DNA of 64,000 bases from positions 1,158,501-1,222,500 of the forward strand of contig JAAOOA010000012.1 of NCBI GenBank assembly GCA_012861695.1, written 5' to 3'. This stretch comes from Trematomus loennbergii. Taxonomy: Eukaryota > Chordata > Actinopteri > Perciformes > Nototheniidae. The notes below the pieces were generated by a model. That model made no database searches. It saw only the letters and a list, made by a program, of their open reading frames with translations, and was not told where the DNA came from. Shown here piece after piece: positions 30,483 to 43,347 of this stretch. How positions within the stretch are numbered: the stretch's first letter is position 1; every line of letters begins with the position of its first letter. The translations under genes were made by a program, and so were the position numbers.

Positions 30483-31140
30483 TTGTATCTTAATAATAAT
30501 AATAATGCATTTATTTTATATAGGCGCCTTTCAAGGCTCTCAAGGTTGCCGTACAAACACATAAAAAACAAGATACACAATACATAACACCAGCATAAGA
30601 CACATAAACAAGACAATGCAGTATATAAATCAATCAATCAAATAAATAAATGTGTGATGGATAATGATCAGGGTGGATATGCGATTGTGAAGAGATGTGT
30701 TTTGAGACGTGATTTGAGAATGGGGAGAGAGTCAGTATTGCGGATGTCAGGTGGGAGAGAGTTCCAGAGGCGGGGTGCAGAGCGGCTGAACTTCGACCCC
30801 ATGGTGGTTAGGCGGGGTGCTGAGCGGCTGAAGGCTCTAGACCCCATGGTGGTTAGGCGGGGTGCTGAGCGGCTGAAGGCTCTAGACCCCATGGTGGTTA
30901 ACCGGAAGGGGGGTGTAGTGAGGTGGAGGGAAGCAGAAAACCTGAGAGTGCGGATGGGTGTGTTGATGTGCAGGAGGTCGGAGAGGACCAGAGGAGTGAG
31001 GTTATGGATGGCCTAAAGGTGATACGGGATTTGACGGGGAGCCAGTGAAGTTGCTGAAGAACAGGAGTGATGTGGTTAATGGAGGGGATTCTGGGATGAT
31101 GCGGGCGGCAGAGTTCTGGACCAGTTGAAGTCTTGTATCA
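30483..31140 (-). mobile_element. LINE 3' end: ORF2 C-terminus plus 3' UTR, 5'-truncated
   Basis: Minus strand from about 31140. RLQLVQNSAAR (about 31133-31100) is followed in another frame by NHITPVLQQLHWLPVKSRI (about 31080-31025), and after a further frame change by LTPLVLSDLL and SAPRLWNSLPPDIRN. This is the characteristic carboxy-terminal region of L2/Rex1-like fish LINE ORF2, ending in SLPILKSRLKTHLF (about 30735-30690). The 3' UTR continues through the 'AGGCGCCTTTCAAGGC' block to an (AAT)n run at 30490-30505. Two or more frame changes and the internal 45-bp duplication show it is non-functional. 5' truncation at about 31140 is typical of target-primed insertion. Confidence 0.85.
30769..30902 (-). 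repeat. 42/45-bp tandem triplication inside the LINE C-terminus
   Basis: GGCGGGGTGC begins copies at 30769, 30811 and 30856. The repeat encodes TTMGSRAFSRSAPRL on the minus strand; copies two and three match closely and the first lacks one codon (MGSK-FSRSAPRL). The period is a multiple of three, so the frame survived the expansion. Confidence 0.92.
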
Positions 31141-34100
31141 TATTGGCCGCTGTCAAAACCACATTTTCTTACATTTTCCAATTGTACTGTCAACAGCATT
31201 CTACATTACTGTATCAACGCAGCATAGTTTTATCAGAAAAAGAACAACAGCGTTCAGGTATACCTTTGATGGGTTTAAAACTTTTTATTTTTACCTCTAT
31301 GATTTCATTTCCAAGCAACAGAGGTAGCAGAGCGCAGCAGGATTGCTTGTTGCTGTGAAATGAAATGTCATACTGTGGCATCAGGAGAGGTTTGGACATC
31401 GGAATCATCTTTGCAAGTGTGACAAAGTTCAGAAATCTGAAGAAAATACAGTGAGCTGTGTGACAGAGTCATCACAGGTACAAGAAGTCATTAAAAGAGC
31501 AATGTTGTTCCGTGTCAAAAAGGAAAGGTAGGAACATGAGAATGAGTAAACATGACAGTGAAATAAGAAAATCATGTGGATCTAACCTACAAACAAATAC
31601 TCACAAAGTGGCTCTCATCTGAACATACTAACAATTTAAATATAGCAACAGAAATGGACTTGAAGGATATTATGCACAGGCGCTAGAGCATGGCAGTGTT
31701 TGGAAATACTGCTTCCAGCTATGAGATGGAAATACGAGTCTGACATCACAGCTGAGATTTACTCCCTACTGGTAGAGAGCCAAAAATCGAAAGGTGTGAA
31801 GACATTGATTGAGGGAAACAAATGGCGAGAAAGGCAGAGTGGGACGGAAAAATAAAAGCCAGAGGTGGTAGGTGTTGCTTTGGTGGCAAATGTGCACACA
31901 CACATGCCAAACCACTTAAAGACACATTCTCTTCTGAACCTGAGGTCATTCTGACACTCGACGAGGTGTTAGTTTGGCACTTGAATCCTGGGCGGAGAAA
32001 AGAGTTAGAAATATTAAGGTCACACGCGTCCCACCCTCAGGTGTCAGATGGGGACAAATAAAGACAGAGAAAGAGGTTAAGCAAGACGTTAAGAAGCCGG
32101 ATCATATTGCCATGACAAAGACACATCTGTACTCACGCATCAGAAGTTCATCCCACAGGCCTTCAGCTTTACAGTGTCACAACCCTCGTCAAAAGAGTGG
32201 CTCAGTGATGATGTATTTGTGTAGGCTGACAAGGAAGTTAGCATTGCACGGGCTCCCATGACAACAGCAGTGGGATCTTTCTATTGGATCTCAGTGTTGC
32301 AAACAATAAGCTCTTTGCCAACACACCTTTATGATACTCATGTTCAGGAGGATCTTCACATAACACCACGTTGTGCTTTTTGGAGGGTAAATGCAAATCT
32401 GCAGAAATAAAAAGCTTGTGTTGCTGTGATCATGTTAGCTAGTTTATTTAGTCACTTATTAGAAACCGCTGTTTTTATGACGCATAGAAGCTTCGTACAT
32501 TCACAAGTTGGGTATTTACTGACATATTTGATGTCGTAGAGCAAAACGTCCACAGCGACGGGAGAAGGAATATTGGTCAGACAGACTTAAGGGACACAAA
32601 TAACACACATGCAAAATGTCAGTTTATATAAAGTCCAAGATTGGGACATGAAGCCCCACCACCCACGGTGCGTTTTAAACAAGTTAAGCTGGTTATGTTA
32701 GCTCTAAATGGGGCTAGAAATCCCCAGTGAACACCTGTTAACAAAGCTGTGGCATCTACCATTCTTAATTTCCGCTACATCACACCCGGGACATATAATT
32801 CATCACAAGATTTATGTTGATTGTGTCATTACTAAGAGAAACCTTCAAAAGGGCAGCCTCACCACCCACTACGTCGATTTAGCTTGTGTTTCCCTGAGGC
32901 GGAATGAGACTGTCAAACTGGAAGCAGATTGTGGCCACATATTGTTGGAGTAAAGAGGCCCGCAGACACAGATGATAAGGGAGGTGGAGTGTCGCAGCAT
33001 GTGAGGGAGGAGAAACCGGAGCCAAAAGGCTGAAAAAGCAATATTTCCATGAGTGGCAACATGGCAGCGTTTTTACATTGAAGCAGCTCAGTTGAACAAG
33101 TTCATGCTGGAAATGTGTGTTTTCCTGACCGTCAGCATAGACTACGTTCTTTGAGGGTATGTTAAAAGCAGTGTTGTTCAAACTGTTAAATTGTATATAG
33201 CCAGCAGATCTGCAGCAGCATTGATTTGGAGTCTTGTTTTTTGACCAACTGATGATTGTAACATAAATATTAACTTTTATATTGAAGCCCTGATAGAACA
33301 TTTGAACAAAATTCTAAATTGCTTATGTATGATCTGAAAATGTTCACAATTGTCACAATAAAACACTATGAATAGACTCACAGGTAATTAAAAAAGGTAA
33401 TGTTCATCATCTTCAAATATGTGTTATTAAATTCATGCTAAGGCCATCATTAACTTTAACAGTGGAGCCCTCTTCAAAAAGATTAGTGTGCTAATATTCT
33501 GAAGGTGGATGTACCACATCATTTCCGAACTCATCAATTCAGAGAGAACCAAGGCTGCTGGGCTTTTATATTCAATTTGCTACAATATTAATAAAGTAAT
33601 ACATTATATAGTTGAAGATACAAACATATGAAATATGAATTAAAGATATTTTGTTGATTGTAAGTTTCAAAGATCTTCCACTTTGTTTCATTTAATTGTA
33701 ATCTCCAAGCCTTTATTTAGCCATGACTGTGAGGTTCTGTGTGTTTGACAGAGAAAGGTTGTATGTCAATTCTTATCATACTCCCAGCAAAGAGTCAGAG
33801 ATGGGCTGTCAGACGCGGAGATAACACTGAAAGTGGTTTACACTATTGTGTGTGAGTGTATGGGCGGCATGTATGTATGGTATCAGTGTGAATAACTCCC
33901 ACTCATTTTTTCCACCTCTAAAAATCCATTAGAGTAGTGAGGAGGTTATTTTAAACCTCTCTGACACACAGTATATAGTCCTCGTTGAGTGTGTAACGGA
34001 GTGAATTCTCATACAGGTCCACAGTGGATTGAGACATGCCTCTGCAAGCCTTCCTTTTTACACAGTATATGGTTAACAATTAAAACCACCTAAACAAACT

Positions 34101-34921
34101 AAAAGAGGTTCTGCCTAATATAAAATCAAATTTTACAGATGGAATAAATACATGGAAAGACGAGAGTGGTTATGACTAGACTGCGATTTGAGACACATCC
34201 AAGTTAATTAGAAATGTTTGAATTTGAAGTAGAAGAAGTGTTCATGTGCAAAGGCTGTGAGAATGCCTGAAACTTGAGGAAAAGGAGAGAGAACTATAGT
34301 TTGTGTTGTTACAGTTTGCACTGTTAGCGTACAAACTAGCTCAACAGATTAACAACATTACCAGACCATAGCTAACAAAACTACTATGTCTTAAAACTTA
34401 AATGTCTAGGACTTCATAGAAGCTGCTTAGTCTTTAGAAATAGCTAATGCTATGGTGAGTTGATAGCGCATACTTTTGAGACACCAGTCATTTCAGTTTG
34501 TGCATTACGCTAGGCTAAACCCTGTTGGGCCAATCTATGTATAAGAAACACAATGATATCAACCCAAGATACATTTATAATACAGTTTTAATACTCATCG
34601 ATATTTTAAAATCTGGCATGTCTGTGTTAAGCTTAACATATCACTTTTCGTTTACCATGAGGTGTAACCTCATATTGCATGCTGTTGCTATTGATGACAA
34701 TAAATGAATGTCAGGGAAGACGCAAACATTGTAAACAGCAAATCATTCGTGTGCTATGTCAAAACCTATTGGGAAAGTCGTTTAAATATATTTTTATTTT
34801 AGCATCACCCCTTTTTCAAAGAATGCACCATGAGAAAACAGTTATCGACAACTTTTTTCATCACAGTTGGCATAGGGGCATGGTAAAAGGCACGCTAAGG
34901 GAAACACATTAATAACTTTGC
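31141..34921. other. No gene seen
   Basis: About 3.8 kb without recognisable gene, LINE or MITE. Frames up to 140 residues (32879-33301 minus, 31974-32261 plus) lack domains. It may hold conserved non-coding DNA, which cannot be judged from one sequence. Confidence 0.5.
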
Positions 34922-35143
34922 TGGACATTGGTCAAATAAAACCCAAGTCATTATTTGTTCAAGACAGCTTTATTTGAAGTCATACATAACAATGCTGTGC
35001 CAAAGTAACCTGCTTACCCTCTCGTTCAAGGTTGTGAAGTCCAAACAGAGCAACAGAAAAATGCAGCCTTAAGTAGAGGCTCAATCAGTGGAAACACCTG
35101 TGCTCAATTGGAGCATACCATGTAGTGCATGGGCACGGTGACA
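34922..35143 (-). mobile_element. Possible solo-LTR-like segment
   Basis: Read on the minus strand this segment starts TGTCACCGTGCCCATG, has GAGCACAGGTG, a TATA-like CTACTTAAGGCTGC and later AAATAAAGCTG, then ends near CCAATGTCCA. TG...CA ends and promoter-to-polyA order suggest an LTR. No convincing 5-bp target duplication was found at these limits, so it may be a fragment. Confidence 0.35.
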
Positions 35144-35413
35144 ATTTTCTTCCAAGTGTTAAAAGTGTTATTGTTTAAGGCTTCTGTGGTCAGAAATGTA
35201 GAATATGTTGACCTATTTGATTTATTTTGTTTAATTAGTTTGAGCTCCATTTTAAATGTTTTTTAGATGAAAAGAATAACAGTAATTAAGTGGATTGTCC
35301 TATGGGGACATATAGAAACCTCTGGCCACAAGTGCTTTGGAGTTACGGTACACACGGCGGCGTGCGTTGAAGCTTCAACGCTTCTGCCCATTCACTTTGA
35401 ATGGGGTGACGTC

Positions 35414-36338
35414 TAGTGATGGCAAAATGAAGCTTTGAATGAAGCATCGAACCACTTGGACAATTGTGTCGGAAATAGGTTCATTTCTCGAAGCTTCAGT
35501 TACAGCGACCTCTCCTGGCGAAGTGCAAGGCTGCAGTGGGTTTAACGTATCTTTGCCTTGAAACATATTCGATGCACACACACACACATACTAATACTGA
35601 ATATCATGTTCTATTTGCAATTAAAGATTGATAATTGTGTGTATTGGGTTATTGAGAAGAGACTAGAGAGTGCTAGACATTTTTTTGGGCGGAGAGGGCC
35701 TTTTATCAGTTATTAAAGTATTAAAGTTGAAAAGCAATGATTAAAAGTTCATCCATTCCGGGCTTTGAACCAGCTGCGCGGAGGACATCGCCGCATTCGG
35801 GCCGCCGGCTCTATCCACTGGGCTATCTATTCCTTAAACTATTGAGCAGTTTTTATATGACTCGTAATTGTCTTTTTGTTCACAACTTCTCCACATTTGG
35901 AAGTGTTTCCCGAGCCAGAACAACCTATCTTTCTTCCTGGCTTGCTCTATAATGATCCAATTCAAATGCAATACCAACAACAACTCAACAGCAACAACGC
36001 AAACTACGACAACAACCCACACATTGCGCATTGTTTAGAGCGGTTATAAAGTGTTGAAGCGCTCAAATTCGAAACTGTTTCAACCTGTCACCTGTCAGAA
36101 TAGAGACGAGGCAGTGCATTGAATCGCGTGATTGGACGGCGAACCAGTGAGTTGATTCATTCAGGAAATGAAGCAGTTACTGGTTCGGACGTCACATGTC
36201 ACGTGATTAGAAGCAGTTGCTGCTTCTGACGTCATATGTCACGTGATTTGAAGCAAGCTTCGAATCACTGCTTCTATGGAATAGGAAGTCCAGGGTTGAA
36301 GCTCCGTTCGAAGCTTCAGTGTCAAACTGCCATCACTA
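35414..36338. mobile_element. hAT-like element E nested in D
   Basis: The termini TAGTGATGGCA (left) and its complement TGCCATCACTA (right end) are inverted repeats; GAAGCTT motifs follow on both sides. The host sequence GTGACGTC (35406-35413) is repeated as GTGATGTC (36339-36346), an 8-bp duplication with one C/T difference, as expected for hAT insertion followed by mutation. No transposase is visible in 925 bp. The interior contains a tRNA-like segment, CAACAACAACTCAACAGCAA runs and repeated GTCACATGTCACGTGAT / GTCATATGTCACGTGAT motifs (about 36190-36246). Confidence 0.88.
35745..35835 (-). other. Degenerate tRNA-like segment inside element E
   Basis: On the minus strand TAGCCCAGTGGATAGAGC matches the polymerase III A-box region (D arm) and, about 36 nt on, GGTTCAAAGCC matches the B box (T loop). 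Between them GCGG...CCGC could pair as a long variable arm. The acceptor stem does not pair and the T stem has mismatches, so this is not a working tRNA. It is more likely a tRNA- or SINE-derived piece captured by the transposon. Confidence 0.55.
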
Positions 36339-36586
36339 GTGATGTCACGCTTTGCCAAACTGCATTGTGGGAGCAAAGCGTAGCTTTCAAAAGTAGAGCA
36401 ATGTTCTACTTTTGAGGCTTCAACGGAAGCGTCAGCCAATCGAATCATATGCCAGTACAAGCTCTAGCCAATCAAACCTCATGCTTGTGTGTCCGGGGCG
36501 GGAGATTCATGTGATTGGTTGTTGGTCGAGCGTCAGACATGCCCGCCGGCAAGCTTCAACACACGCCGCCGTGTGTAAGCTCCGTT

Positions 36587-37267
<681 letters not shown>

Positions 37268-37269
<2 letters not shown>

Positions 37270-38697
37270 CCATATATGATAAATGGGCTGAATATACATT
37301 TACGGGGGAGACAATACATCTTTGTTTCCAAATAATCTGGCATGGATCTCACGCACACAGGCCCACCCACACACACACACACACAGAATGATTTGTCTAC
37401 TGCCAGATTCACACTCAATGTTAATTTGTTACAGGAGGAATCGTAATCCTTCAAAGTTTGGATGTGTGTGCGTGATTTTGTGTGTGTTTGACTCACACAA
37501 TTTATGAAACACATGCCAAGGCAACCTTTGGCCTTGGACATTTCTACATACAAAACACGTGTGCTTGTGTGCGTCTGTGTATCAAGTGTTTTTTAGCCTA
37601 GATTTGTTTAAATTATATAATGTTCTTCTTTTCTCCTAAGAATAATTACACACCAAATATATTTCCATGTTAATTAGTCATATTATTGTTTAATTTAATC
37701 TGTACTGTCATGGTCATTTCATGGGAATGCAGAAGCACATATATGTAATACGATTAATACATTTATGGAAATAAATCATTGAGTGTTTCACAAATCATGC
37801 TCCGTAGAAAGAGGATGTGCAGCTAAAAAAACAAAAAGTTAATCCGCCCAGCATGCTGTAACAGAGCCACACTGCTAATCTTCTCTGTGGCACAAACCAA
37901 CAGTCATAGCTTATTTTTCTTTTGTGGATGTCAATGAATCCATTACCACATTATCGTGACAGCCAAGCAGCGTCACATGCATAATACATGTTAAGATTTG
38001 GGTTGAGTGCTGATCTAAAAATACTATGAGGAAAAAACTGCCCCCAGAAGTGTTTGGTATGGTGTTTCCCACAGGAACCAGTGCTAACATTTAACGGAGC
38101 TAAATAATAAGCCATGCTAGCACTGTGGCTTTACGGTTGATGGCAATGTGGGTTGGTTGGTCCACCACTTTGGTCCATACTGAAAGATAACGTATTGCCA
38201 CAAAATGTTGCAAATAATTTGTGTCTTCTTATTTTTAAACAGTATACCATTTTAAATAAACACGTATACACTTAGAATATCATTCTTTTCTGTGAAGAAA
38301 CCTACATGAAGTAGCTATTTATATAAGTTTGAATTATAATTGAGATGAAAACCATTAAAAAGGCACTTTATTTATTTATTATTGAGCCTTCACTCTGCTA
38401 CAAAGCATGGCACTGCATTCAAAATGTACAAGTGAAGTTTCAGGAAGAATAAAACACTGAAATTGTCAGAAAATAAGTATTTAAAGTATGCGTGACTGTC
38501 AAACACATGGAAATAAAACATAATTGTTTCAAAAGTTCCTAAAAGTAACAGAAAACTAATCTCGGATGTAATATTCACATCAAATGAATGAATTCATCAT
38601 AAATTGCTTGGTTTTATTCAAACGTTCTGCAGTTATGGCGTTCCTCATGTGGGTTAACTTCAGAGTTTAGCAGTTGTTCTGTACGGTTAATACAATA
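37268..38697. other. No gene seen
   Basis: AT-rich with a short CA run at 37367-37385. No supported coding. Confidence 0.5.
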
Positions 38698-39229
38698 TTG
38701 CATACAGAGTTTTGTCTAAACCGCGTAACAGGGCAGCTGCGCCCTCTCACTTTCGGTGTGCGCCCTCATACAAAATGCAGATTTTCCCCGTAAAAGTGAT
38801 GCCAGAAAACAATATTTCTGTTCGTCAATAACTGTATAATTACTCCAAAAATATGATAATAGTGTCGAATAGACCGTCAGACGGCATAGACAGCTATGTT
38901 TCTACGGAGCTCCGAATAAATACAGGATCGATGACCAGTCTGTCTGCCGGGGGACGAGTGGCAGGCAGCGGGCTTCCACTAAAACTGGGATTCCTGAATT
39001 AGAGTGTTTCTTTTACTGTCCGTTTTTATGCAGAGGAAGTAAATAAACTGTAACTCAGGATTTATTTGTCGTTTGAGGTGTAATATATGACTCAGCGGCT
39101 TTAAGAAATTAGAAACTATTATTTTCCGCTTCACTCTAATGCATTATTTTCGCCGGAAAGTGGGCGGGCCGTAATTTTGAAGTGACGTTAGCGCCCTCAT
39201 ACTATATTTTTCCAGAAAAAACCCTGTAA
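38698..39229. mobile_element. Probable hAT-like non-autonomous element
   Basis: Left side CAGAGTTTTGTCTAAACCG (from 38705) and right end complement CAGGGTTTTTTCTGG are related termini. GCGCCCTC motifs lie subterminally on both sides (GCGCCCTCTC and GCGCCCTCATAC). TAATACAA left (38690-38697) and TAATACAT right (about 39226-39233) may be a target duplication, but a few extra bases separate the left copy from CAGAG. GC content is higher than in the flanks. No coding. Confidence 0.5.
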
Positions 39230-39233
39230 TACA

Positions 39234-40011
39234 TAATTCACCTAACTTTTGTCAGGGTTTGTCAGTTTACTGAAATGTTGGAACGACTGTGCTAAATGGA
39301 TTGCAAAAAGATATTGTTGACATTTGTGGTTTTTAACTATTTGATGGATTGCCATGACTTACACCAGAAGATAATGGACACTAATATCACTATCACTCTA
39401 CGTTTGAAATATGTCAAGTGTACTGCCAAGTTAAACCAAGAATAAATGTCAGACTTTATTTAGCATGCACTCTGTGTTCATATAGCAGCACAATGTGACC
39501 TGTCTTCTACTTTGAAGTCTCCAGGTGTAAACTTATAGAGAGCCTGTCAAAGAGAGCTTTTTTCCCCCAGAAAAACAACAACTGTATCCAGCTGCCATGA
39601 AGGGATTGTTCAAAAGTTTTTTCAAAAAAGTTACAAACATCTCAAATAAATGCTTCAAAAGTCACCATTTAGTTTCAAGTTCGAAGTTACAACAGTGACA
39701 AAATTATGCTTTCCAAGTTTTATAAGCCAAGAATGAAATAGTTTGTCGGCACTGACAATAGCAGCCAACTGCGCCGCTGACGCTCTATATGTTTCCGCCA
39801 ACTTTTGAAAACATGCACAAAGACCCTTTTGGATTGTGTGTGTGTGTTTGTGTTGTGTGCTTGGATGTCTATTCAAAGCCTTCTGCATATTTGAGATGAA
39901 TATGAGTGTTGGGTGTACAGAGAATGTGTGTGTGGATACTTGGACGTTAAACAATCAGGGGCATTTAACGATGTGAGCCCACTCACTTCTAAACAAGTGA
40001 CAACCTGATGG
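39234..40011. other. No gene seen
   Basis: Nothing recognisable; a GT-rich run lies at 39836-39858. Confidence 0.5.
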
Positions 40012-40270
<259 letters not shown>

Positions 40271-40273
<3 letters not shown>

Positions 40274-42213
40274 GAGGTAACATACAAGCAGTTCTTCGGA
40301 CGGACAGGTGTTCACTCCCACACACACATACACCATGCATGTTTTGCCACATTCGTCCACATTTGGTCCGAGTAGAGCACGTCTAAGAAGACAATAGAAG
40401 GATCCTATGAGATATATGTGTATGTGTGTGTTTGTGTGTGTCTGGTGTGAAACATAATGCTTGGCATGCGGCCCGGCAGATTTTAGCAGAAGCCCTGGAT
40501 CCGGATCACACTCGCACTGGGAGTGAGAACAATTCTGTGAACACACACCCACACAAATACAGATGCAATGCACACATGCGCGTATACCAGTGTGGGAGGA
40601 AAACATTGTCTTTGTTTGACGCTGTGCTCATCTCGCTTCACATCTATAGTCTTTTCTTCCTCCGTTTCTTCCTTCACAGTTTTCACCAATTATTTATCAT
40701 CATTATTGCGGCTGAAGGAAGTCCAAACAAGTAAACACTTTGACCCGCTAAAACATTACCGCTCCAATCTTTCCATTCTTTTGACCATTTCATTTAAACA
40801 TAGGAAAAATAATACAATACAATCCGTAGTAGTAGTGAAGTGTGATTGACATTGTGAATTTGCAATACAAACATGTGGTAGCTTTGCCAACAGAACATTT
40901 CCCCACCGACTGAAAACGTTCCCTCATGACTGAATGCCCACCACCCTTATTAAGTGGAAAATACCACAAAATAAATAAAATCACGTTTAACCTTGAAATT
41001 ACACGCAAATCACAGTACCTGTTTTGGCCTATTATGAGACGTTTTAAATAAAGTTAAAAATGTTATTACTTGAAAACAAAAAGTGCCATGTGCTGGCTTT
41101 AGCTGTATTCCTGAAGATGCAATGATCATGGCAACAAATTTGTAATTTAAGTCTTTAAAGTTGTTTTTTAATCGTTCAAATCATCTATATCAATTCCTAT
41201 CCAGCCACTTCAAAGAATGTTATCCGATACCAAGATGGTATTTTCTGATTAGATAGAAATATGATGATCAACCGTCCTCTATTCAGCCCTTTTTAGTAGC
41301 CAAGTTCATTGTTGCTGCTACGGCCAAAGACAAATGTAGGCTTTTACATTTATTTTCTTAAGGTTGAAGTCATTGAATTTAAGTTGTCTGGCCCATCGAG
41401 CTCTCAGGGATTCTGAAAGCATCTCTGTCCGTCTGAACGTTTTTTTACAGTCAAAACTCCAACAATGCAATCAATTTCTCATAGCGCGCACCCCCACCAC
41501 CGCGTTCCACCATGGTCTATAAAGCTGATACTGAACACATTGGTCCCGTCTGTTGAAGCCAGTGGAATAAAACCTTTTCTGTCTACTTTGTAAAATGGAA
41601 TTTCGTAGCTTGTAAACTTTCCTTATGCTCCATGTTTTATATGTCAATTCTAAACCCATGTTTCTCATGCGTTTTGATTTGATCTATGTACTGTATTCTG
41701 ACAGTTGTCAAGAGTTCTAAATGTAAGGACGTAAACTGCAAAATGGATGGCATGTGGTGGGATCCTTTTCGTTTGATGGAAGTTCGAATTTTCCTATTGA
41801 ATGCGTCAGTATAAACCACTGTTCCTAAGAACATCCTCAGAACTGATATCATGGACTGCAACAATATATAAAACAAAAACAAAAATGTGGGATTTGTAGT
41901 AAATAGAGCACCATTTGGCAGTTAAAGGCTACCCAACAGAGTGTGAAATATTCCACTTTGGAAATGTCATAACAGTTTCCATGCTACATTGTGATTCCTA
42001 ATGATGGAAGATGGCATCTTTTCCAACTAAGCCCAAGATTCTTCTTTTGCCAAAAACAATACTTTATGAAGTAATCTTGCTCTTGGCTTACAGTGTCGCC
42101 AAACAAAAAGGCCAAAAGCCAAGTATTGAAAATGTTGCCACACTGGCTGACAAAAGATATTTGGAAAATACCTACATTTGGCTTTTGGCTGTCACATTTG
42201 GCTGCTAAGCTGT
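40271..42213. other. No gene seen
   Basis: About 1.9 kb of AT-rich sequence without supported genes. At 42080-42200 GGCCAAAAGCC and GGCTTTTGGC form a loose inverted repeat. Confidence 0.5.
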
Positions 42214-42542
42214 GAACTTACAACCCAGTCTCACGGCATTTCATGTTATAGTCAAGAAATTAATTTAATAATTAAGGCGAGACACGGCAGGCAAAAACAT
42301 CGTTTTTCAAGCACTGGTCAATTTTGAGATTTTGTGCTATTTTGATTCTTTAACATGTTTTCTTTCAGGCTTTTGGAAGAAAAACGTACAAAATACACAT
42401 TTAAGTGTTTATTTTACTATAGTTTGTATATTTGCGTCTGTAGATTTCTCCTAAATTCACCAAAAGTTAGCATTCTAACGTAACATAAAGTACCGCGACC
42501 GCTGTTTGCACCATGTCATCAGAGATATCGTTGGAAAGCTGT

Positions 42543-42934
42543 GGCCGTTTCTCAATCGCGAGGATGCTGGCTTGGTAGCACAGCCGAGCCGAGCATCTTG
42601 CTTCAGAAGCAAGGCAAGAATACTTCCTGCTATTCGGAAAACGAAGAGTGGAACAGGCTAGCAAGTGTGCAGGTGTGCGTCATATGAGAGGCCCCGCCTT
42701 ACATCTTCCGCCACAGATTTGGGGAAATTGGTCCATGCGCAAAGCATTGTGGGGATTTTAAGGACGCGAAGTCTACCCATGTGCAGCCTCGAAATTTCCC
42801 CCAAACCAAGGACGCAGCCTCGGTGGAATTCCAAGTATGCTGGAGATTGGAACAGTCCTTCGACGGCACTCGATGACGTAGCATCCTTGAAATATTGGCT
42901 TGGAAGCCAATATCCTCGCGATTGAGAAACGGCC
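42543..42934. mobile_element. MITE F, copy 1, nested in element B
   Basis: The ends GGCCGTTTCTCAATCGCGAG and complement GGCCGTTTCTCAATCGCGAG are identical inverted repeats over at least 20 bp, extending to GGAT. The 392-bp body shares GGCAAGAATACTTCCTG, GAAAACGAAGAGTGGAACAG, GCGCAAAGCATTGTGGGGAT and ATGCTGGAGATTGGAACAGT with copy 2 at 58489-58874. The terminus resembles IS4EU/ISL2EU-type 'GTxTCTCAAT' ends, a tentative link. No clear target duplication. Confidence 0.9.
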
Positions 42935-43143
42935 TCAGTCTCTCCTGCACAATCTCATCGGATCCAAATATGGTAATTTCCTTTGTATCAGCAACCAATC
43001 GTGAAAGTACAAAGGGGTCTTAAACCAAGAAACGAAATCTCATTGGCTGGTGTCAATTTCTGACAACGTGATTCGTTCAGATGCGTCACGTGGTGTGCTA
43101 AAACACTTCCTGGTTAGCTTTCCGCTAGAAATTTAATCTCAAA

Positions 43144-43347
43144 ATGGCAAAAGAACGGCGAAAAAAACGTTCACCGAGAAGACGACAACAATTGTCACTT
43201 GCACAAAGCAAGGTTATACAAAAAATAAATGACCCCGAACATGAAATACCTTCACGGAGTGCGTCAAGGCGCAAGCTGTCATCCAAAGAACAGGAGGGTT
43301 TAGCTAGCGCCACACTGCAATCTTTAAAGGTCGTTTTCTCAAAATGA
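43144..43347 (+). CDS. Small basic ORF inside element B, unknown
   Basis: A 67-residue frame starts MAKERRKKRSPRRRQQLS in a good initiation context (AAAATGG). It has a strongly basic amino end (KERRKKR, RRRQ), a middle LAQSKVIQKINDPEHEIPS and a second Lys/Arg cluster before KEQEG, and ends at TGA at 43345-43347. The basic head could be a nuclear or DNA-binding tail. I do not recognise a family. Its location inside a TTAA element, close to where a transposase first exon would be expected, makes a transposon origin more likely than a host gene, but chance is not excluded. Confidence 0.25.
   Translation: MAKERRKKRSPRRRQQLSLAQSKVIQKINDPEHEIPSRSASRRKLSSKEQEGLASATLQSLKVVFSK

Larger units (their letters stand above)
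35344..36586. mobile_element. Inverted-repeat element D, interrupted by hAT-like element E
   Basis: The left end carries ACACACGGCGGCGTGCGTTG and the right complement ACACACGGCGGCGTGTGTTG, both followed by AAGCTT. Without the insert at 35414-36338, D is about 310 bp. It includes GCATTGTGGGAGCAAAGC and an AACATTGCTCTAC-type internal inverted repeat. A reverse-oriented fragment of D lies at 45021-45203. No coding. The superfamily is unknown and its own target duplication is not clear. Confidence 0.8.

Noticed and set aside
32879..33301. 140-residue minus-strand frame
   Set aside because: No domain, signal peptide or codon pattern that stands out; frames of this length occur by chance in a window this size.
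36239..36460. Similar minus/plus frames starting MYWHMIRLADAS at 36239-36460 and 45020-45217, as a possible conserved protein
   Set aside because: Both lie in copies of repeat element D. The similarity is that of repeat DNA, and the frames diverge and end without a domain.
42699..42998. Frames of 86-99 residues at 42665-42998 and 80-89 residues at 58526-58984
   Set aside because: They fall within MITE F copies with inverted ends and are not collinear as proteins between the two copies.
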